Assembly (NCBI GenBank): GCA_018670825.1
Contig: JABHIW010000028.1
Coordinates: 1-43,264, forward strand
Direction: 5' to 3'
From: Candidatus Scalindua sp.
Lineage (GTDB): Bacteria > Planctomycetota > Brocadiia > Brocadiales > Scalinduaceae
DNA: 43,264 nucleotides
Part shown: piece after piece, positions 8,337 through 17,808 of the stretch
How the letters are laid out: each line of letters opens with the position of its first letter
Position numbering within the stretch: position 1 is the stretch's first letter
The notes under the pieces: model-generated
The model's database searches: none
What the model saw: only the letters and a program-made list of their open reading frames with translations
What the model was told of the DNA's origin: nothing
Program-made: the position numbers and the translations under genes

Positions 8337-10919
8337 TTAAACCTTATAAACTTTACATTTAGTATCATTGTATGACTCCATTCCGGAGATAACATCCGAA
8401 TTGGACTCCAGCGCCTGGTTTATCCACATACCTTTATGAGTATGTTCCGGCAGGCCGGGACTCCACTGTCCGTAACTATTTGAAACAGCTACGGTATCGG
8501 GCCTGATGCCTTCAGTAAGGCTCGCCTTTCCCTTTACCTTACCGATTCGCGATTCTACTACCAGCATTGTACCGTCCCTTATCCCCATCTTAATTGCGGT
8601 ATCTCTGTTTATTAAAATACAGTTCTCCGTAGCATCCTTACCAAGTGAGCGCAGGACCGGATTAAGCGATATATTCGCACCGGAATGATACCGGTAGCTG
8701 ACTTTGTAGGTAATCAGATAGAAGGGCATATGATCAACCTGGTGTCCTCTGGGCTTTGCGTGCTCCCTTACAGGTAAAGGCAACATCGCTAACTTATGGT
8801 TGGCGAGATCGATGTTTTTGATCTCATGTTTCGTTACTGTTTCTTGCACCTTTGCCATGCTGGTGACGAGCTGGTCCGCGTAGAATTTCATCTTAGACTT
8901 TCCCGGACCTTTGAATTTGCTTTCAACACCGGAAAGGTAACGTTCCTTCGTGTTTTTATGGTTTCCAAGAAAAGCGTGTTCAAGGGCATAGCTAAAGTCC
9001 TTTTTCGTCTTGCTGTGCCAGAGTATTTCAACAACCTCACGGGCGGTATAGTCGCGGCCGGTTTCCAGCTTGTTCTCCTTCAGTCCCCATTTCTCGTTAA
9101 GTTGCTCAATATATCTGTCTCGAATGCCGGTACGTTTTGCAAGCTCCCAGATAATAGAGAAGCCGTCATGAGGGAGGTTATAGGCATTGGTAACCGGCTG
9201 CCTTATCGCATGGTGCGTAGCGCCAACAGTCCAGCGTGTTTGAGACAGGTGCCAGGATTCGAGATAGGTTATATCCGGCAATACTATATCGCCATACCAG
9301 GCAGTCTCACTCATGAAAAGCTCTATTACAACATTGAATGTTTTGCTTAAAGCTTCAAACTGTTTCTGCGGCTCAGCACAGCTAAAAGAGCGGTTTGTCG
9401 CGTAAAAAAACTGCATTTCCGGCTTATAGTCCAGGCCATACGCTTCAGGGTCACTCATCGATCTCTGCATCTGCTGGGCTACACCTAAAAACGAATATGG
9501 GTAATATACGCTTTGCGCAAGATCCATCCTTTTTGGTGGATACTCACATTTTGAGGTTTCAAAAAAAGCGCCTTTTGACATGGGTTTGTAGGTCTGAACA
9601 CCACCCACCGCGTCAATACCGCCAATGAGCATTTCCAGGATAAGCCCGGACCTCCAGTTTTGGACACCGAATTCCTTTGCAGTGACCCCGCGGAATGTAT
9701 ATACGGCAGCAGGTCTATAGCGCAATTTCTGACCGTTCAGGGTTATCGTCGAACCTATTCTGGCCGCTTTTGCAAACTCCCTTGCAAGACGGGTAATCGT
9801 AGCTGCCGGGATATCGCACACTTCTTCCGCGTATTCAGGGGTAATATCTTTCAAGCTATCAACAAAAACCTGGTATGCTGTTCTAGCGGTCTTACCTTCG
9901 ACAGTGTAGGTTCCCGTTAGTGTAGGCGTAACGTCTGATGTAAAGGGCCTGGCGCTGTTGCTCGTACTGTCCCAGACGAGCGGATCGCCTTCCCCGCTGC
10001 TTATAATAAGACCGTCTTCATCCACCAGGTTCGAAGCATTGGTATATGTATTCAAGAACGGTATATCTATAGTCCCATCGTCCATCATGACCTTGGCCAT
10101 TGCCAGTATCATCACAACATCTGTACCGGGGCGGACAGGAATCCATTCGTCTGCCTTTCCTGCCGAATTGCTTAAACGCGGATCCATAACAACGACCTTC
10201 ATGCCTCGGCCTCTTGCCCTGGTAACATTATAGTCAAGCCAGCGGGCCCACTGGTCCGCCTCAAAATAGTTTGAACCAAAGTTCAACAACATGTTTGTGT
10301 GATCAAGGTCAGGAAGGCATGATATGTTTCCCCAGGTAAGTCCCTCGGCGACAAACCGGGAAGCGATGCATTCGGATGCCCTCCCAACTACATTAGGGCT
10401 TCCAAAGGCCGCAAAAAAGGCCTCCATAAAGTTCATGTTCATCAGATACTGTCCATGCCCTGTCTGCCAGACAACCTTGGCAGGATCCTCTTTTTTAATC
10501 TTATTCATCCTGGCAGCTATTGTAGAAAAAGCCTCTTCCCACGAGATCTCTACCCAGCGTGGATCTTCATTAAGCCCTTTATTGGGGTTCGTACGTTTAA
10601 GCGGCACCTTCAGGCGATATGGGTTGTATGCATTGAAAGCCCCAGCGGATCCCATGGGACAAATACCCCTGTTGAAAACTGCTGCCCTGGCCGGGTCGGG
10701 ATAAATCCCACGAATTGTACCATTAACAGTCTTTACACTGATTCCACAATAATTAACGCAATAGCAGCAAGTAGTCTTGATACTTTTTACCGACATGCCA
10801 GTTGCTGACGAAGTTGCACTTTCAGCAGCAGCGCTTATTAAGGGCATTAGCCCATTCAGTGACGCCATTCCTCCCAGGGCCACTACGGTTTTAATAAAAT
10901 CCCTGCGTGTAGAACGCAT
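8337..10919 (-). CDS. TAT-exported molybdopterin oxidoreductase catalytic subunit (DMSO reductase superfamily)
   Basis: An 860-residue catalytic subunit. The twin-arginine signal STRRDFIK is at residues 3-10. The [4Fe-4S] site is C51-x2-C54-x3-C58 with C87 in RGICPMG. Cys184 (ASECIASRF) is the likely molybdenum ligand. The C-terminal MopB-binding domain begins near MPFYLITYKVSYRYHSG and ends YNDTKCKVYKV. Overall it resembles the polysulfide/thiosulfate/tetrathionate/arsenate reductase group, but the substrate and direction cannot be decided from sequence. It forms an operon with the ferredoxin subunit, cytochrome and chaperone. No NrfD- or PsrC-type membrane anchor gene is present in the window, which is unusual for this group. 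Confidence 0.93.
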   Translation of the reverse strand: MRSTRRDFIKTVVALGGMASLNGLMPLISAAAESATSSATGMSVKSIKTTCCYCVNYCGISVKTVNGTIRGIYPDPARAAVFNRGICPMGSAGAFNAYNPYRLKVPLKRTNPNKGLNEDPRWVEISWEEAFSTIAARMNKIKKEDPAKVVWQTGHGQYLMNMNFMEAFFAAFGSPNVVGRASECIASRFVAEGLTWGNISCLPDLDHTNMLLNFGSNYFEADQWARWLDYNVTRARGRGMKVVVMDPRLSNSAGKADEWIPVRPGTDVVMILAMAKVMMDDGTIDIPFLNTYTNASNLVDEDGLIISSGEGDPLVWDSTSNSARPFTSDVTPTLTGTYTVEGKTARTAYQVFVDSLKDITPEYAEEVCDIPAATITRLAREFAKAARIGSTITLNGQKLRYRPAAVYTFRGVTAKEFGVQNWRSGLILEMLIGGIDAVGGVQTYKPMSKGAFFETSKCEYPPKRMDLAQSVYYPYSFLGVAQQMQRSMSDPEAYGLDYKPEMQFFYATNRSFSCAEPQKQFEALSKTFNVVIELFMSETAWYGDIVLPDITYLESWHLSQTRWTVGATHHAIRQPVTNAYNLPHDGFSIIWELAKRTGIRDRYIEQLNEKWGLKENKLETGRDYTAREVVEILWHSKTKKDFSYALEHAFLGNHKNTKERYLSGVESKFKGPGKSKMKFYADQLVTSMAKVQETVTKHEIKNIDLANHKLAMLPLPVREHAKPRGHQVDHMPFYLITYKVSYRYHSGANISLNPVLRSLGKDATENCILINRDTAIKMGIRDGTMLVVESRIGKVKGKASLTEGIRPDTVAVSNSYGQWSPGLPEHTHKGMWINQALESNSDVISGMESYNDTKCKVYKV

Positions 10920-11095
10920 AGAACAACCTTCCTTAATTTGTAATCTATAACCACTGTCAATATGCTGACTTCATTTTCCCAATAAGACAATTGAAAATCG
11001 CCATTAAGTTAGAATATAACGGTAGTGAAATTATTAATACAATTCAAGGTGTTTTTTAAGATATTATCAAATGAGGTACAAGAACAAAATCTGCC

Positions 11096-11133
11096 TTGAC
11101 ATCATTTCCGTGTTGTATATACTGCGGATATAC
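11096..11133 (+). promoter_or_regulatory. Sigma70-type promoter and candidate operator of mazEF
   Basis: TTGACA (11096-11101), a 16-nt spacer and TATACT (11118-11123) form a near-consensus promoter 27 bp before mazE. An inverted repeat, GTATAT (11115-11120) and ATATAC (11128-11133), overlaps the -10 box and is a plausible autorepression site for the MazE-MazF complex. AAAGGAG precedes the ATG. Confidence 0.75.
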
Positions 11134-11150
11134 AATTAAAGGAGATTACC

Positions 11151-11399
11151 ATGGTTACAAAACTGCAAAAATGGGGGAATAGTCAAGGAATAAGAATTTC
11201 CAAAGAGATACTGAAGCACTCTCAAATTTCTGTTGGAGAATCTATAAGTATTTCAGCAAAAAAAGGACAAATTACTATAAAACCTATGTCCGTAGTCAGG
11301 GGAAAGCACAAATTAAAGGATTTAATAAATCAGTTACCAAAAGACCATAAACCATCCGAAACAAATTGGGGACTCCCTGTTGGTAACGAAGAATGGTGA
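11151..11399 (+). CDS. mazE: MazE-type (AbrB/SpoVT fold) antitoxin
   Basis: An 82-residue antitoxin. The N-terminal swapped-hairpin DNA-binding domain is plain in VTKLQKWGNSQGIRISKEIL followed by GESISISAKKGQITIKP. The tail rich in Lys, Glu and Trp (NWGLPVGNEEW) is the toxin-binding part. Its 3' end overlaps mazF by seven bases (ATGGTGA), so the pair is translationally coupled. The promoter and palindrome just upstream suggest the normal self-repression of these modules. Confidence 0.92.
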   Translation: MVTKLQKWGNSQGIRISKEILKHSQISVGESISISAKKGQITIKPMSVVRGKHKLKDLINQLPKDHKPSETNWGLPVGNEEW

Positions 11400-11734
11400 C
11401 AACAAAATATATTCCACAAAAAGGAGATTTTGTTGTTGTTACTTTTAACCCCCAGGCGGGACACGAACAGAAGGGGAGAAGGCCTTCTTTAGTTGTAAGT
11501 AATAACTTGTTCAACAAGCATACTGGCTTCGCCTTAGTTTGCCCTATAACCAATACCGATCGAGAATATCCATTTCATGTCGAAATCTCTCAGTGTGCCA
11601 AGCTAACCGGTTTCATTATGGTTGATCAGATTAAATCAATTGATTACGTTACGAGAAAAATAAAGTTTGTAGAAAAAGCCCCATCAAAAATATTAAATGA
11701 CGTCCTTAGTATTTTAGACGCAATTGTTTATTAA
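11393..11734 (+). CDS. mazF: MazF-type endoribonuclease toxin
   Basis: A 113-residue toxin of the MazF/PemK fold. Family landmarks are IPQKGDFVVVTFNPQAGHEQKGRRPSLVV (split here as IPQKGD and GHEQKGRRP), ALVCPITN, and MVDQIKSID near the C-terminus. The Arg of KGRRP and the Thr/Asn of PITN are in the usual active-site positions. MazF enzymes cut mRNA at short sequence motifs; the motif cannot be predicted here. It looks complete and overlaps mazE. Confidence 0.93.
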   Translation: MVTTKYIPQKGDFVVVTFNPQAGHEQKGRRPSLVVSNNLFNKHTGFALVCPITNTDREYPFHVEISQCAKLTGFIMVDQIKSIDYVTRKIKFVEKAPSKILNDVLSILDAIVY

Positions 11735-11962
11735 TAACTATATCAAGGGGAGAAACGCCCGCCTGGGCAGGCGGCTACAATATACAACATAAATTTTAGA
11801 AAACGGAAGATATGGATGACTAGATTTCCACTGAAAAGGCTGCCTGTCCGACACGCATTCTGGCGGGTAGGAGTGACAATAGATCTGCGATAAAATATCA
11901 TTTAATTCAGAAAAATCCTCCTTTAGAAAAACCTCAGTACTTTTTTTTCGGGGAAGGACGAT

Positions 11963-13138
11963 TTGAGTGACAAGAAAAGCCACATGATTAATGATGGTAA
12001 AAAGTTTAATATCCTCTATCTCCATAATGAATCCGTAATGGGAGGTGCAGAGATAAGTTTATTAAATCTGGTAAAGAGATTAAATAAGAAATTTTTCATA
12101 CCACACTTTGCCTGCTCCAAGGAGGGGCCTTTTATTGACGAACTGAGAAAAATTGAAATCCTTCCGGACTTTGTTCAATTCCCCAGTATTAGATTGCCAA
12201 ATCCTGTGCAAATTTGTAATACCATCAGGACCCTCATAGATATCATAAAAAAGAGACAGATAGATTTGATCCACTCTAACCAACCTCGCTCTAATTTGTT
12301 TGGCGCAATTGCGGCAAAGATAAAAAATGTTCCCATAGTATGGCATGAAAGATGTCTCGAACAAGGTAGATTTGATAGTGACAATATTTTTTCTTTCCTG
12401 CCTGACAAGATTATCTGCAATTCCGACGCCGTCAGAAACAGATTCACAAAAGGTGAGAGAACTGATGCTAAAATCAGGACAATTATAAATGGCGTAGATT
12501 TGAGAGAATTTAATTCTGAATCAAACGGAAGGGTAATCAGGGAAGAGTTTAATATTGATAAAGACGAACTTGTGGTAGGGACCATTGGCCGTATTGATCC
12601 GGAAAAAGGTTATGAGTGTTTCCTAGAGAGCGCGAGGATTATTTTAGAGGATTTAGAAAACGTACGTTTTCTTATTGTTGGCGGGGCATCTAATAAATCT
12701 TCACTCGCACTTGAAAAATCGCTCTATGAAATGTCAGTTGAGAAAGGAATTGATAAGAATACTATCTTTACCGGATTCAGAAGGGATATACCACAACTCC
12801 TTGCAAGTATGGATGTAGTCGTCTTGCCATCGGGAATAGATGCCTGCAGCAGGGTATTGTTTGAAGCTATGGCAATGCAGAAGCCTCTCGTAGCAACTAA
12901 TGCGGGAGGCACACCGGAAATTGTGCAGGATGGTATTACGGGTTTGCTGACAACGCCAGGAGACTCTTCAGATATGGCAAAATGTATTATTCAGTTATTA
13001 CAGAATAAAGAGCTCGCAAAACAGTATGGAAAGGCCGGAAGAAAAAGAGTTGAGGAGTTGTTTACCATTGAAAGGAATATAAAAGAGACAGAATATGTTT
13101 ATTTAGAGTTGTTAGACACTAATTTAGCAGTAAACTGA
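11963..13138 (+). CDS. GT4-family glycosyltransferase
   Basis: A 391-residue retaining glycosyltransferase with GT-B fold. The N-terminal acceptor domain shows the loop ESVMGGAEISLLNL, and the sugar-nucleotide domain shows GTIGRIDPEKGYE, VGGASN and LFEAMAMQKPLVATNAGG, with the E-x7-E type motif. It probably adds a hexose to a lipid-linked glycan at the cytoplasmic membrane. The TTG at 11963 is preceded by GGGAAGG; an ATG at 11984 is the alternative. It is the first gene of the polysaccharide cluster. Confidence 0.9.
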   Translation: MSDKKSHMINDGKKFNILYLHNESVMGGAEISLLNLVKRLNKKFFIPHFACSKEGPFIDELRKIEILPDFVQFPSIRLPNPVQICNTIRTLIDIIKKRQIDLIHSNQPRSNLFGAIAAKIKNVPIVWHERCLEQGRFDSDNIFSFLPDKIICNSDAVRNRFTKGERTDAKIRTIINGVDLREFNSESNGRVIREEFNIDKDELVVGTIGRIDPEKGYECFLESARIILEDLENVRFLIVGGASNKSSLALEKSLYEMSVEKGIDKNTIFTGFRRDIPQLLASMDVVVLPSGIDACSRVLFEAMAMQKPLVATNAGGTPEIVQDGITGLLTTPGDSSDMAKCIIQLLQNKELAKQYGKAGRKRVEELFTIERNIKETEYVYLELLDTNLAVN

Positions 13139-13145
13139 TTATTAA

Positions 13146-13241
13146 TTCACGCAAAGCCGCTAAGAACGCAAAGAGTAATAAAAACTTTTGCCTTTTATTT
13201 TTTTGTATTTTCTTAGCGATCTCTGCGGCTTTGCGTGAGAA
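13146..13241. repeat. Inverted repeat with the CGCAAAGCCGC motif
   Basis: TCACGCAAAGCCGCTAAGAACGC near the left end is answered by CTTAGCG...GCGGCTTTGCGTGA near the right end, with a T-rich centre. This motif is a common dispersed intergenic repeat in environmental bacteria. It separates the GT4 and first GT9 genes and may fold into a large hairpin in the mRNA. Confidence 0.6.
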
Positions 13242-13280
13242 TTTTTTCCGCTTTGAAGTATTATGTAATGGTATTTTCAG

Positions 13281-14456
13281 ATGAAATCAAGAAATAGAAA
13301 AATATTAGATTTATATCTTACACTCAGAAATCTTATACTCGGAAGCTTACGTTCTTTTACAAAAACTTATACGAAGGATGATTTATCAGGCTCAAGTCTC
13401 AAAAAAATACTAGTAATACGACTCGACAGGATTGGTGATATGGTCGTAACCACTCCAATCTTCAGGGCATTAAAAGAAAATTTGCCTGATGTACACGTTA
13501 CTGCCCTGACTAATCCGGTAAATAATAATATAGTAATCAACAATCCGTTTATTGACTGCATCTTGGTCTATGACAGAGAGAATAAGCACAAAAGTTTCAA
13601 TAGCCGTTTAACTTTTTTCAGGAGTATACGGGAAAGAAAATTTGACCTTGTTATTGATCCGTATCTTGATTATGAACTTAAGACATCATTTATAACTCGT
13701 TTTGTTGGAAATGGATTCAGGCTTGGTTTTGAGTTCGCCGGAAGAGGGCTTTTCTACAACATCAGATACAATCCAAATGTTTTTCCTGTTTCTACCGAAA
13801 AGAAACATATGATCGATTATGATCTGGATCTATTAACATGTATAGGAGTTGAAACAGAAAAGAGACAACCGGAAATCTTTTTGAGTTCAGAAGAAAAAGC
13901 TTATAACCTTTTGAAAAAAGCAGGAGTAAATCCGGAAGATAGAGTTATTGGTATACACCCGGGCGGGCATTATGAAAGCCAGAGATGGCCTATAAATGAA
14001 TTTGCGGCTATATCTGATTATCTAATAACCCACTATGGCATAAAAGTGATCCTTTTCGCAGGCAGAGAGGAGAAACAGCTTATTTCAGAATTTAAAGGTC
14101 ATGCAGCGAAGGCACCTGTCATTCTTGAAGATCTCAGCTTGAGGGAGTTTATGTCGGCATTGAGTTACTGCAGCCTCTTCCTATGTAATAACTCCGGCCC
14201 TCTCCATATAGCAACTGCCTTAAATATACCAACGGTTTCAACAATGGGTCCTACAATTCCTTACCACTGGTGGCCACGTGGTAAAAACCACATAGTATTA
14301 AGAGAAGACGTAGACTGCAGTCCATGCAAAAAGGGGATTTGTGAGACACATGAGTGTATGAAACTGATCACGACAAATGATTTTATAGCGGCTGTTGAAA
14401 GACAGATAAAGGATTTAAATATTTCCCCTTCTACTAATAATTCTCTTACGGTCTAA
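13281..14456 (+). CDS. GT9-family (heptosyltransferase-like) glycosyltransferase 1
   Basis: A 391-residue protein of the ADP-heptose:LPS heptosyltransferase family. The start of the Rossmann fold reads KKILVIRLDRIGDMVVTTPIFRAL. Donor-domain motifs IGIHPGGHYESQRWP and FLCNNSGPLHIATAL follow. A Cys-rich segment near the end (CSPCKKGICETHECM) is shared with the second GT9 protein at 15667 and may bind metal or form disulfides. The family adds heptose or related sugars to lipopolysaccharide cores or lipid-linked glycans, which suggests a lipopolysaccharide-type envelope. Confidence 0.9.
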   Translation: MKSRNRKILDLYLTLRNLILGSLRSFTKTYTKDDLSGSSLKKILVIRLDRIGDMVVTTPIFRALKENLPDVHVTALTNPVNNNIVINNPFIDCILVYDRENKHKSFNSRLTFFRSIRERKFDLVIDPYLDYELKTSFITRFVGNGFRLGFEFAGRGLFYNIRYNPNVFPVSTEKKHMIDYDLDLLTCIGVETEKRQPEIFLSSEEKAYNLLKKAGVNPEDRVIGIHPGGHYESQRWPINEFAAISDYLITHYGIKVILFAGREEKQLISEFKGHAAKAPVILEDLSLREFMSALSYCSLFLCNNSGPLHIATALNIPTVSTMGPTIPYHWWPRGKNHIVLREDVDCSPCKKGICETHECMKLITTNDFIAAVERQIKDLNISPSTNNSLTV

Positions 14457-14592
14457 ACCGGATCATTGTAAAATATACCTATACTTATTTCCGTATCACT
14501 TAAAGTAAACTATGATAGATTATGTAAAGAAAGGTTTAGATAAAAAAGCTTAATAAATTAATATTCCTTTCTATGTTTAAAGGAGAAAAATT

Positions 14593-15609
14593 ATGTCCAA
14601 CCGTGTGGCATTAAATCATTTTGATGAAAAAAATCTAAAAGAGAAAATCCGTGATTGTCTGGAGTGGGTTAATTGGAAGGATCGTATATATCCGGATAGC
14701 CGAATCTATCTAAAACCTAATTTAACTTTTCCGGAATTTCGCCCGGGAGTTACTACCTCCCCACATTTTCTGGCCGCAGTTCTTTCCGTATTAAAAGAAC
14801 GCACTCCACATATTACCGTTTTTGAAGCCGACGGAGGCAACAATTCCTACCCGGCAGAAAAAGCGTTTGAAACACATAATCTTTATGAAATCTGCGGTTC
14901 TATGAATGTTCGTCTGATAAACCTCACCAGAGAAGAGAGGACTTATGTTGAAATCCCCACACCACATGGAAAGAAAGTAATTCCCCTGAGCAAAGAGATT
15001 GTTGAACAGGCAGACATGACCATCAGTATTCCTGTTCCAAAAATGCATTTTGTGGTGCGGTATACGGGGGCCATCAAGAATTACTGGGGGACCGTTCCTG
15101 ACTCCATGCGATTGAGGAATCACCATTTCTTTAATTATGCCATTACCGAAATAATGAAAATCCAAAAATCCGGGATAACTATTGTAGATGGTGAATACTT
15201 TCTGGACAATAATGGCCCTGTGTCCGGAAATGCGGTAAAAATGAATATGGTTATGGCTGCAGATACTCCTTTGAGTGCAGACATGGCACTTATGTCCCTT
15301 ATGGATGTAGATCCTCACAGAATCGGATATATACGCACTGCCTGGGAAAAAAATATGGGCCCAAAATCGATAGATGACATCGAATTTAATTCCAGTCTGG
15401 AGAAATTCAAGACTCACTCATTCTCCTATCACCGTGATCCTGTGGATTATCTGGCATTGCTGGGTTTTAAAAGCAAACTTGTCACCTGGTTGGTGTATCT
15501 ATCCCCGTTACGGAACATGGTTCACAAGCTGGTAAGGCTACTGAGAGGACGTTCAAGACAGGTAGATACCTATTATACCGGTATTGATAAGGAACATCAT
15601 CCGTGTTAA
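14593..15609 (+). CDS. DUF362 domain protein
   Basis: A 338-residue protein of the DUF362 type. Landmarks are IYLKPNLTFP, then PGVTTSPHFLAAVL, VFEADGGNN, ISIPVPKMH and GAIKNYWGTVPD. Some members carry ferredoxin-like clusters; this one does not, and it has only a few scattered cysteines. It has no signal peptide. An AAAGGAG site precedes the ATG. The position between two GT9 genes suggests a role in making or handling the surface glycan, but no reaction is known to me for this group. Confidence 0.75.
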   Translation: MSNRVALNHFDEKNLKEKIRDCLEWVNWKDRIYPDSRIYLKPNLTFPEFRPGVTTSPHFLAAVLSVLKERTPHITVFEADGGNNSYPAEKAFETHNLYEICGSMNVRLINLTREERTYVEIPTPHGKKVIPLSKEIVEQADMTISIPVPKMHFVVRYTGAIKNYWGTVPDSMRLRNHHFFNYAITEIMKIQKSGITIVDGEYFLDNNGPVSGNAVKMNMVMAADTPLSADMALMSLMDVDPHRIGYIRTAWEKNMGPKSIDDIEFNSSLEKFKTHSFSYHRDPVDYLALLGFKSKLVTWLVYLSPLRNMVHKLVRLLRGRSRQVDTYYTGIDKEHHPC

Positions 15610-15666
15610 ATACAAAGATATTTGTTAACAGAAGTTGAATATATTTAAGTGAGTCCAGGAAGAAAT

Positions 15667-16758
15667 ATGGTTAACAAATTTAAAAAGATATTAATCATGG
15701 AAGCAGGTGGAATTGGTGATATGGTGATGTCAACTCCTGCATTAAGAGCCTTGCGAGAAAGATTTTCTGACAGTGAAATAGTATTGCTTACCGTACCAAG
15801 GACTGCACAAGCGGTAAACATTAAACACTACGCGAATAGAATCATATGCTTCAAACAAGAAGCGTTTAGCAAGGGGCCATCAAAGCCTTTCTATACGCAA
15901 ATTATTTCGAATAGTAAATTATTATGGGCTTTACGTAAAGAGCGCTTTGACATGATGATCGATCTGGAAGCGATAGAGTCATGGAAATCATCTCTGCTGA
16001 GATGTATATTTTATAAGTGCATAGGGGCAAAAAGTAAAGTCGGTAGAAATTCTGACGGGAAGGGGTTTTTCCTTGATGTTAAAGTGCCTGATGAGCTTTT
16101 TGGGAAGGTTCATGAGGTTGATAGAAAACTGCTAATTGCTAAGACTTTAGGTGCTGAAACGAACAACACGAAACAGGAATTCGATATTTCAGAAGAAGAT
16201 AGAGAATTCATGAATAAGTGGCTGACGGATTCAGGTATTGATGATAAGAGAACAATCGTCGCTATGCAGCCCGGGGCATTTGTTCCTTCCAGGGAATGGA
16301 AAAGCAAGGGATTTGTTGAGATAGGGAGAAGGTTATCTCAAAAATATAGAGCCCGGATTATCATTACCGGTGGTAATAATGATAACGTTGCTTATGAAAT
16401 AAATGATGATCTTAAGGATATTAAACCTATCCTGGCAGTTGGGTTATCACTAGGTGAATTTGGTGCCCTTTTGGAACGTGTTCATCTCTTTATTTCAAAT
16501 GACACGGGACCTGCTCATATTGCCGACGCTTTAAATACGCCGTATGTAGTACTGTTTGGACCTGAAAATTTCTATCGATACGGCCCTTATGATTCAAGGT
16601 CAAATAACCGCCTGGTTACGGGTATGAAAGTCTCCTGTAGCCCTTGCCTGAAACATACATGCAGAACTCATGAATGCATGGAAAGTATTACGACTGATAT
16701 GGTATGGGAGGGCGTTGAATCTCTTTTAAAGGAGATGACCAAAGAAAAACAAGTTTAA
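15667..16758 (+). CDS. GT9-family (heptosyltransferase-like) glycosyltransferase 2
   Basis: A 363-residue paralogue of the protein at 13281. It shows KKILIMEAGGIGDMVMSTPALRAL at the N-terminus (written in two parts in most alignments), VAMQPGAFVPSREWKSKGF in the donor domain, FISNDTGPAHIADAL, and the same Cys-rich segment (CSPCLKHTCRTHECM). The ATG at 15667 follows CCAGGAAG closely; an upstream in-frame GTG at 15649 is less likely. It presumably adds a second sugar to the same glycan. Confidence 0.9.
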   Translation: MVNKFKKILIMEAGGIGDMVMSTPALRALRERFSDSEIVLLTVPRTAQAVNIKHYANRIICFKQEAFSKGPSKPFYTQIISNSKLLWALRKERFDMMIDLEAIESWKSSLLRCIFYKCIGAKSKVGRNSDGKGFFLDVKVPDELFGKVHEVDRKLLIAKTLGAETNNTKQEFDISEEDREFMNKWLTDSGIDDKRTIVAMQPGAFVPSREWKSKGFVEIGRRLSQKYRARIIITGGNNDNVAYEINDDLKDIKPILAVGLSLGEFGALLERVHLFISNDTGPAHIADALNTPYVVLFGPENFYRYGPYDSRSNNRLVTGMKVSCSPCLKHTCRTHECMESITTDMVWEGVESLLKEMTKEKQV

Positions 16759-16793
16759 ATTTAAGCCATTTGCGCAGACTTCACTCGCCAATA

Positions 16794-16885
16794 TGTCATT
16801 CTGAAGGAGGAACGACTGAAGAGTCTCTCCACGGTAAGCTCATTGGATTACAAACGCAAGATTCTTCACTTCGCTCAGAATGACA
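16794..16885. repeat. MITE-like palindromic element, copy 2
   Basis: The 92-bp element is bounded by TGTCATTCTGAA and TCAGAATGACA. Its first 30 or so bases match the reverse complement of the right end of the copy at 7495-7604 almost exactly, and its last 25 match that copy's left end. The centres differ. It lies between the second GT9 gene and the methyltransferase. Confidence 0.75.
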
Positions 16886-16946
16886 AGGGCGCATCTTTTT
16901 GTGTCTCTTCGTGGGCTTCTTGAAATTTCTCATTGAGTTAAAAACT

Positions 16947-17612
16947 ATGTTTAGTAAAATTCTACGTCCATTAATGGATCTGGTCCGTCAAAGCCTGTCA
17001 AAGCCTGATGAAAGAGGCAACGTAACATCTGACCTTTTTCGTTTTAAGATAAGGGCAAAGGTAAGACAACTTGTAAATAACTATAACGGTTTTTTACTTG
17101 ATGTTGGATGCGGAGATGGGCTCTTATATGAAAACCTTTCAACAAAACAGAATATGCTCAGGTATGTAGGAGTAGATGCAGACCATGAATCTTTGAAAAC
17201 GGCCGATGATAGTTTCAAAAACAGGAAACTATCCGGTTTGAATTTTTTAAAAGCATACGCACAGAACCTTCCTTTCAAGGATAAATCTATAGATATCGCA
17301 ATCTGCATAAATACATTTTACAATTTTCATGCGAAGAGTGACGTTGTTGAAACGCTCGAAGAGATGGAAAGGGTATGTAAACGTGACGGTTTTATAATAT
17401 TCGATGTCCGCAATAAGATAAACCCTTTTGTTTATCTCAGCTTCAAATTTGTGAGGATTTACGATACGGACGTAACCTTAAATGCATATTCACTAAAGGA
17501 ATTAACAACGGTTTTAACTTCTAAAGGTCTTGTTATAAAAGAGACAATACCTATAGGATTTCCGATAGCAATGTTTGCACCTATAATCCTGGTAAAAGTA
17601 GGATATCGGTAA
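16947..17612 (+). CDS. Class I SAM-dependent methyltransferase
   Basis: A protein of about 221 residues with a Rossmann methyltransferase core. Motif I is FLLDVGCGDGLLYENL, motif II the acidic VGVDADHESL, and the later AQNLPFKDKSIDIAICIN is typical of Methyltransf_11 proteins. The C-terminal hydrophobic stretch (GFPIAMFAPIILVKVGY) may touch the membrane. The ATG at 16947 fits the conserved start; an upstream in-frame ATG at 16899 adds residues with no obvious ribosome site. It probably methylates a sugar or lipid intermediate of the cluster. Confidence 0.85.
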   Translation: MFSKILRPLMDLVRQSLSKPDERGNVTSDLFRFKIRAKVRQLVNNYNGFLLDVGCGDGLLYENLSTKQNMLRYVGVDADHESLKTADDSFKNRKLSGLNFLKAYAQNLPFKDKSIDIAICINTFYNFHAKSDVVETLEEMERVCKRDGFIIFDVRNKINPFVYLSFKFVRIYDTDVTLNAYSLKELTTVLTSKGLVIKETIPIGFPIAMFAPIILVKVGYR

Positions 17613-17718
17613 TAAGAGTCCTCGAAGAAATAGTTTTATTATTTTTTGTAAATTTGCTATGACAGCTTGAATATATCCGGCCGTTAGTCTATAATCCCGG
17701 AGTTTCCTGACCGGCCAG

Positions 17719-17747
17719 AATGCATCTTCATAATAATGAAGAATGCA
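17719..17747. repeat. Short hairpin before the aminotransferase
   Basis: GCATCTTCAT and ATGAAGAATGC form an imperfect stem around AATA. There is no T-tract, so it is not an obvious terminator. It may affect mRNA stability between the methyltransferase and the aminotransferase. Confidence 0.4.
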
Positions 17748-17808
17748 AGCTTTACCAGGTACATGTTCATGCTTATTTTCTGTACAGGAAAAAGGAGGGT
17801 TTATTGAT

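Noticed and set aside
8796-9350. 184-codon plus-strand reading frame opposite the molybdopterin gene
   Set aside because: It is antisense to a clearly coding gene with strong motifs, and its translation shows no domain.
14791-15417. 208-codon minus-strand reading frame opposite the DUF362 gene
   Set aside because: It is antisense to a gene with family motifs and a good ribosome site, and its composition is that of a shadow frame.
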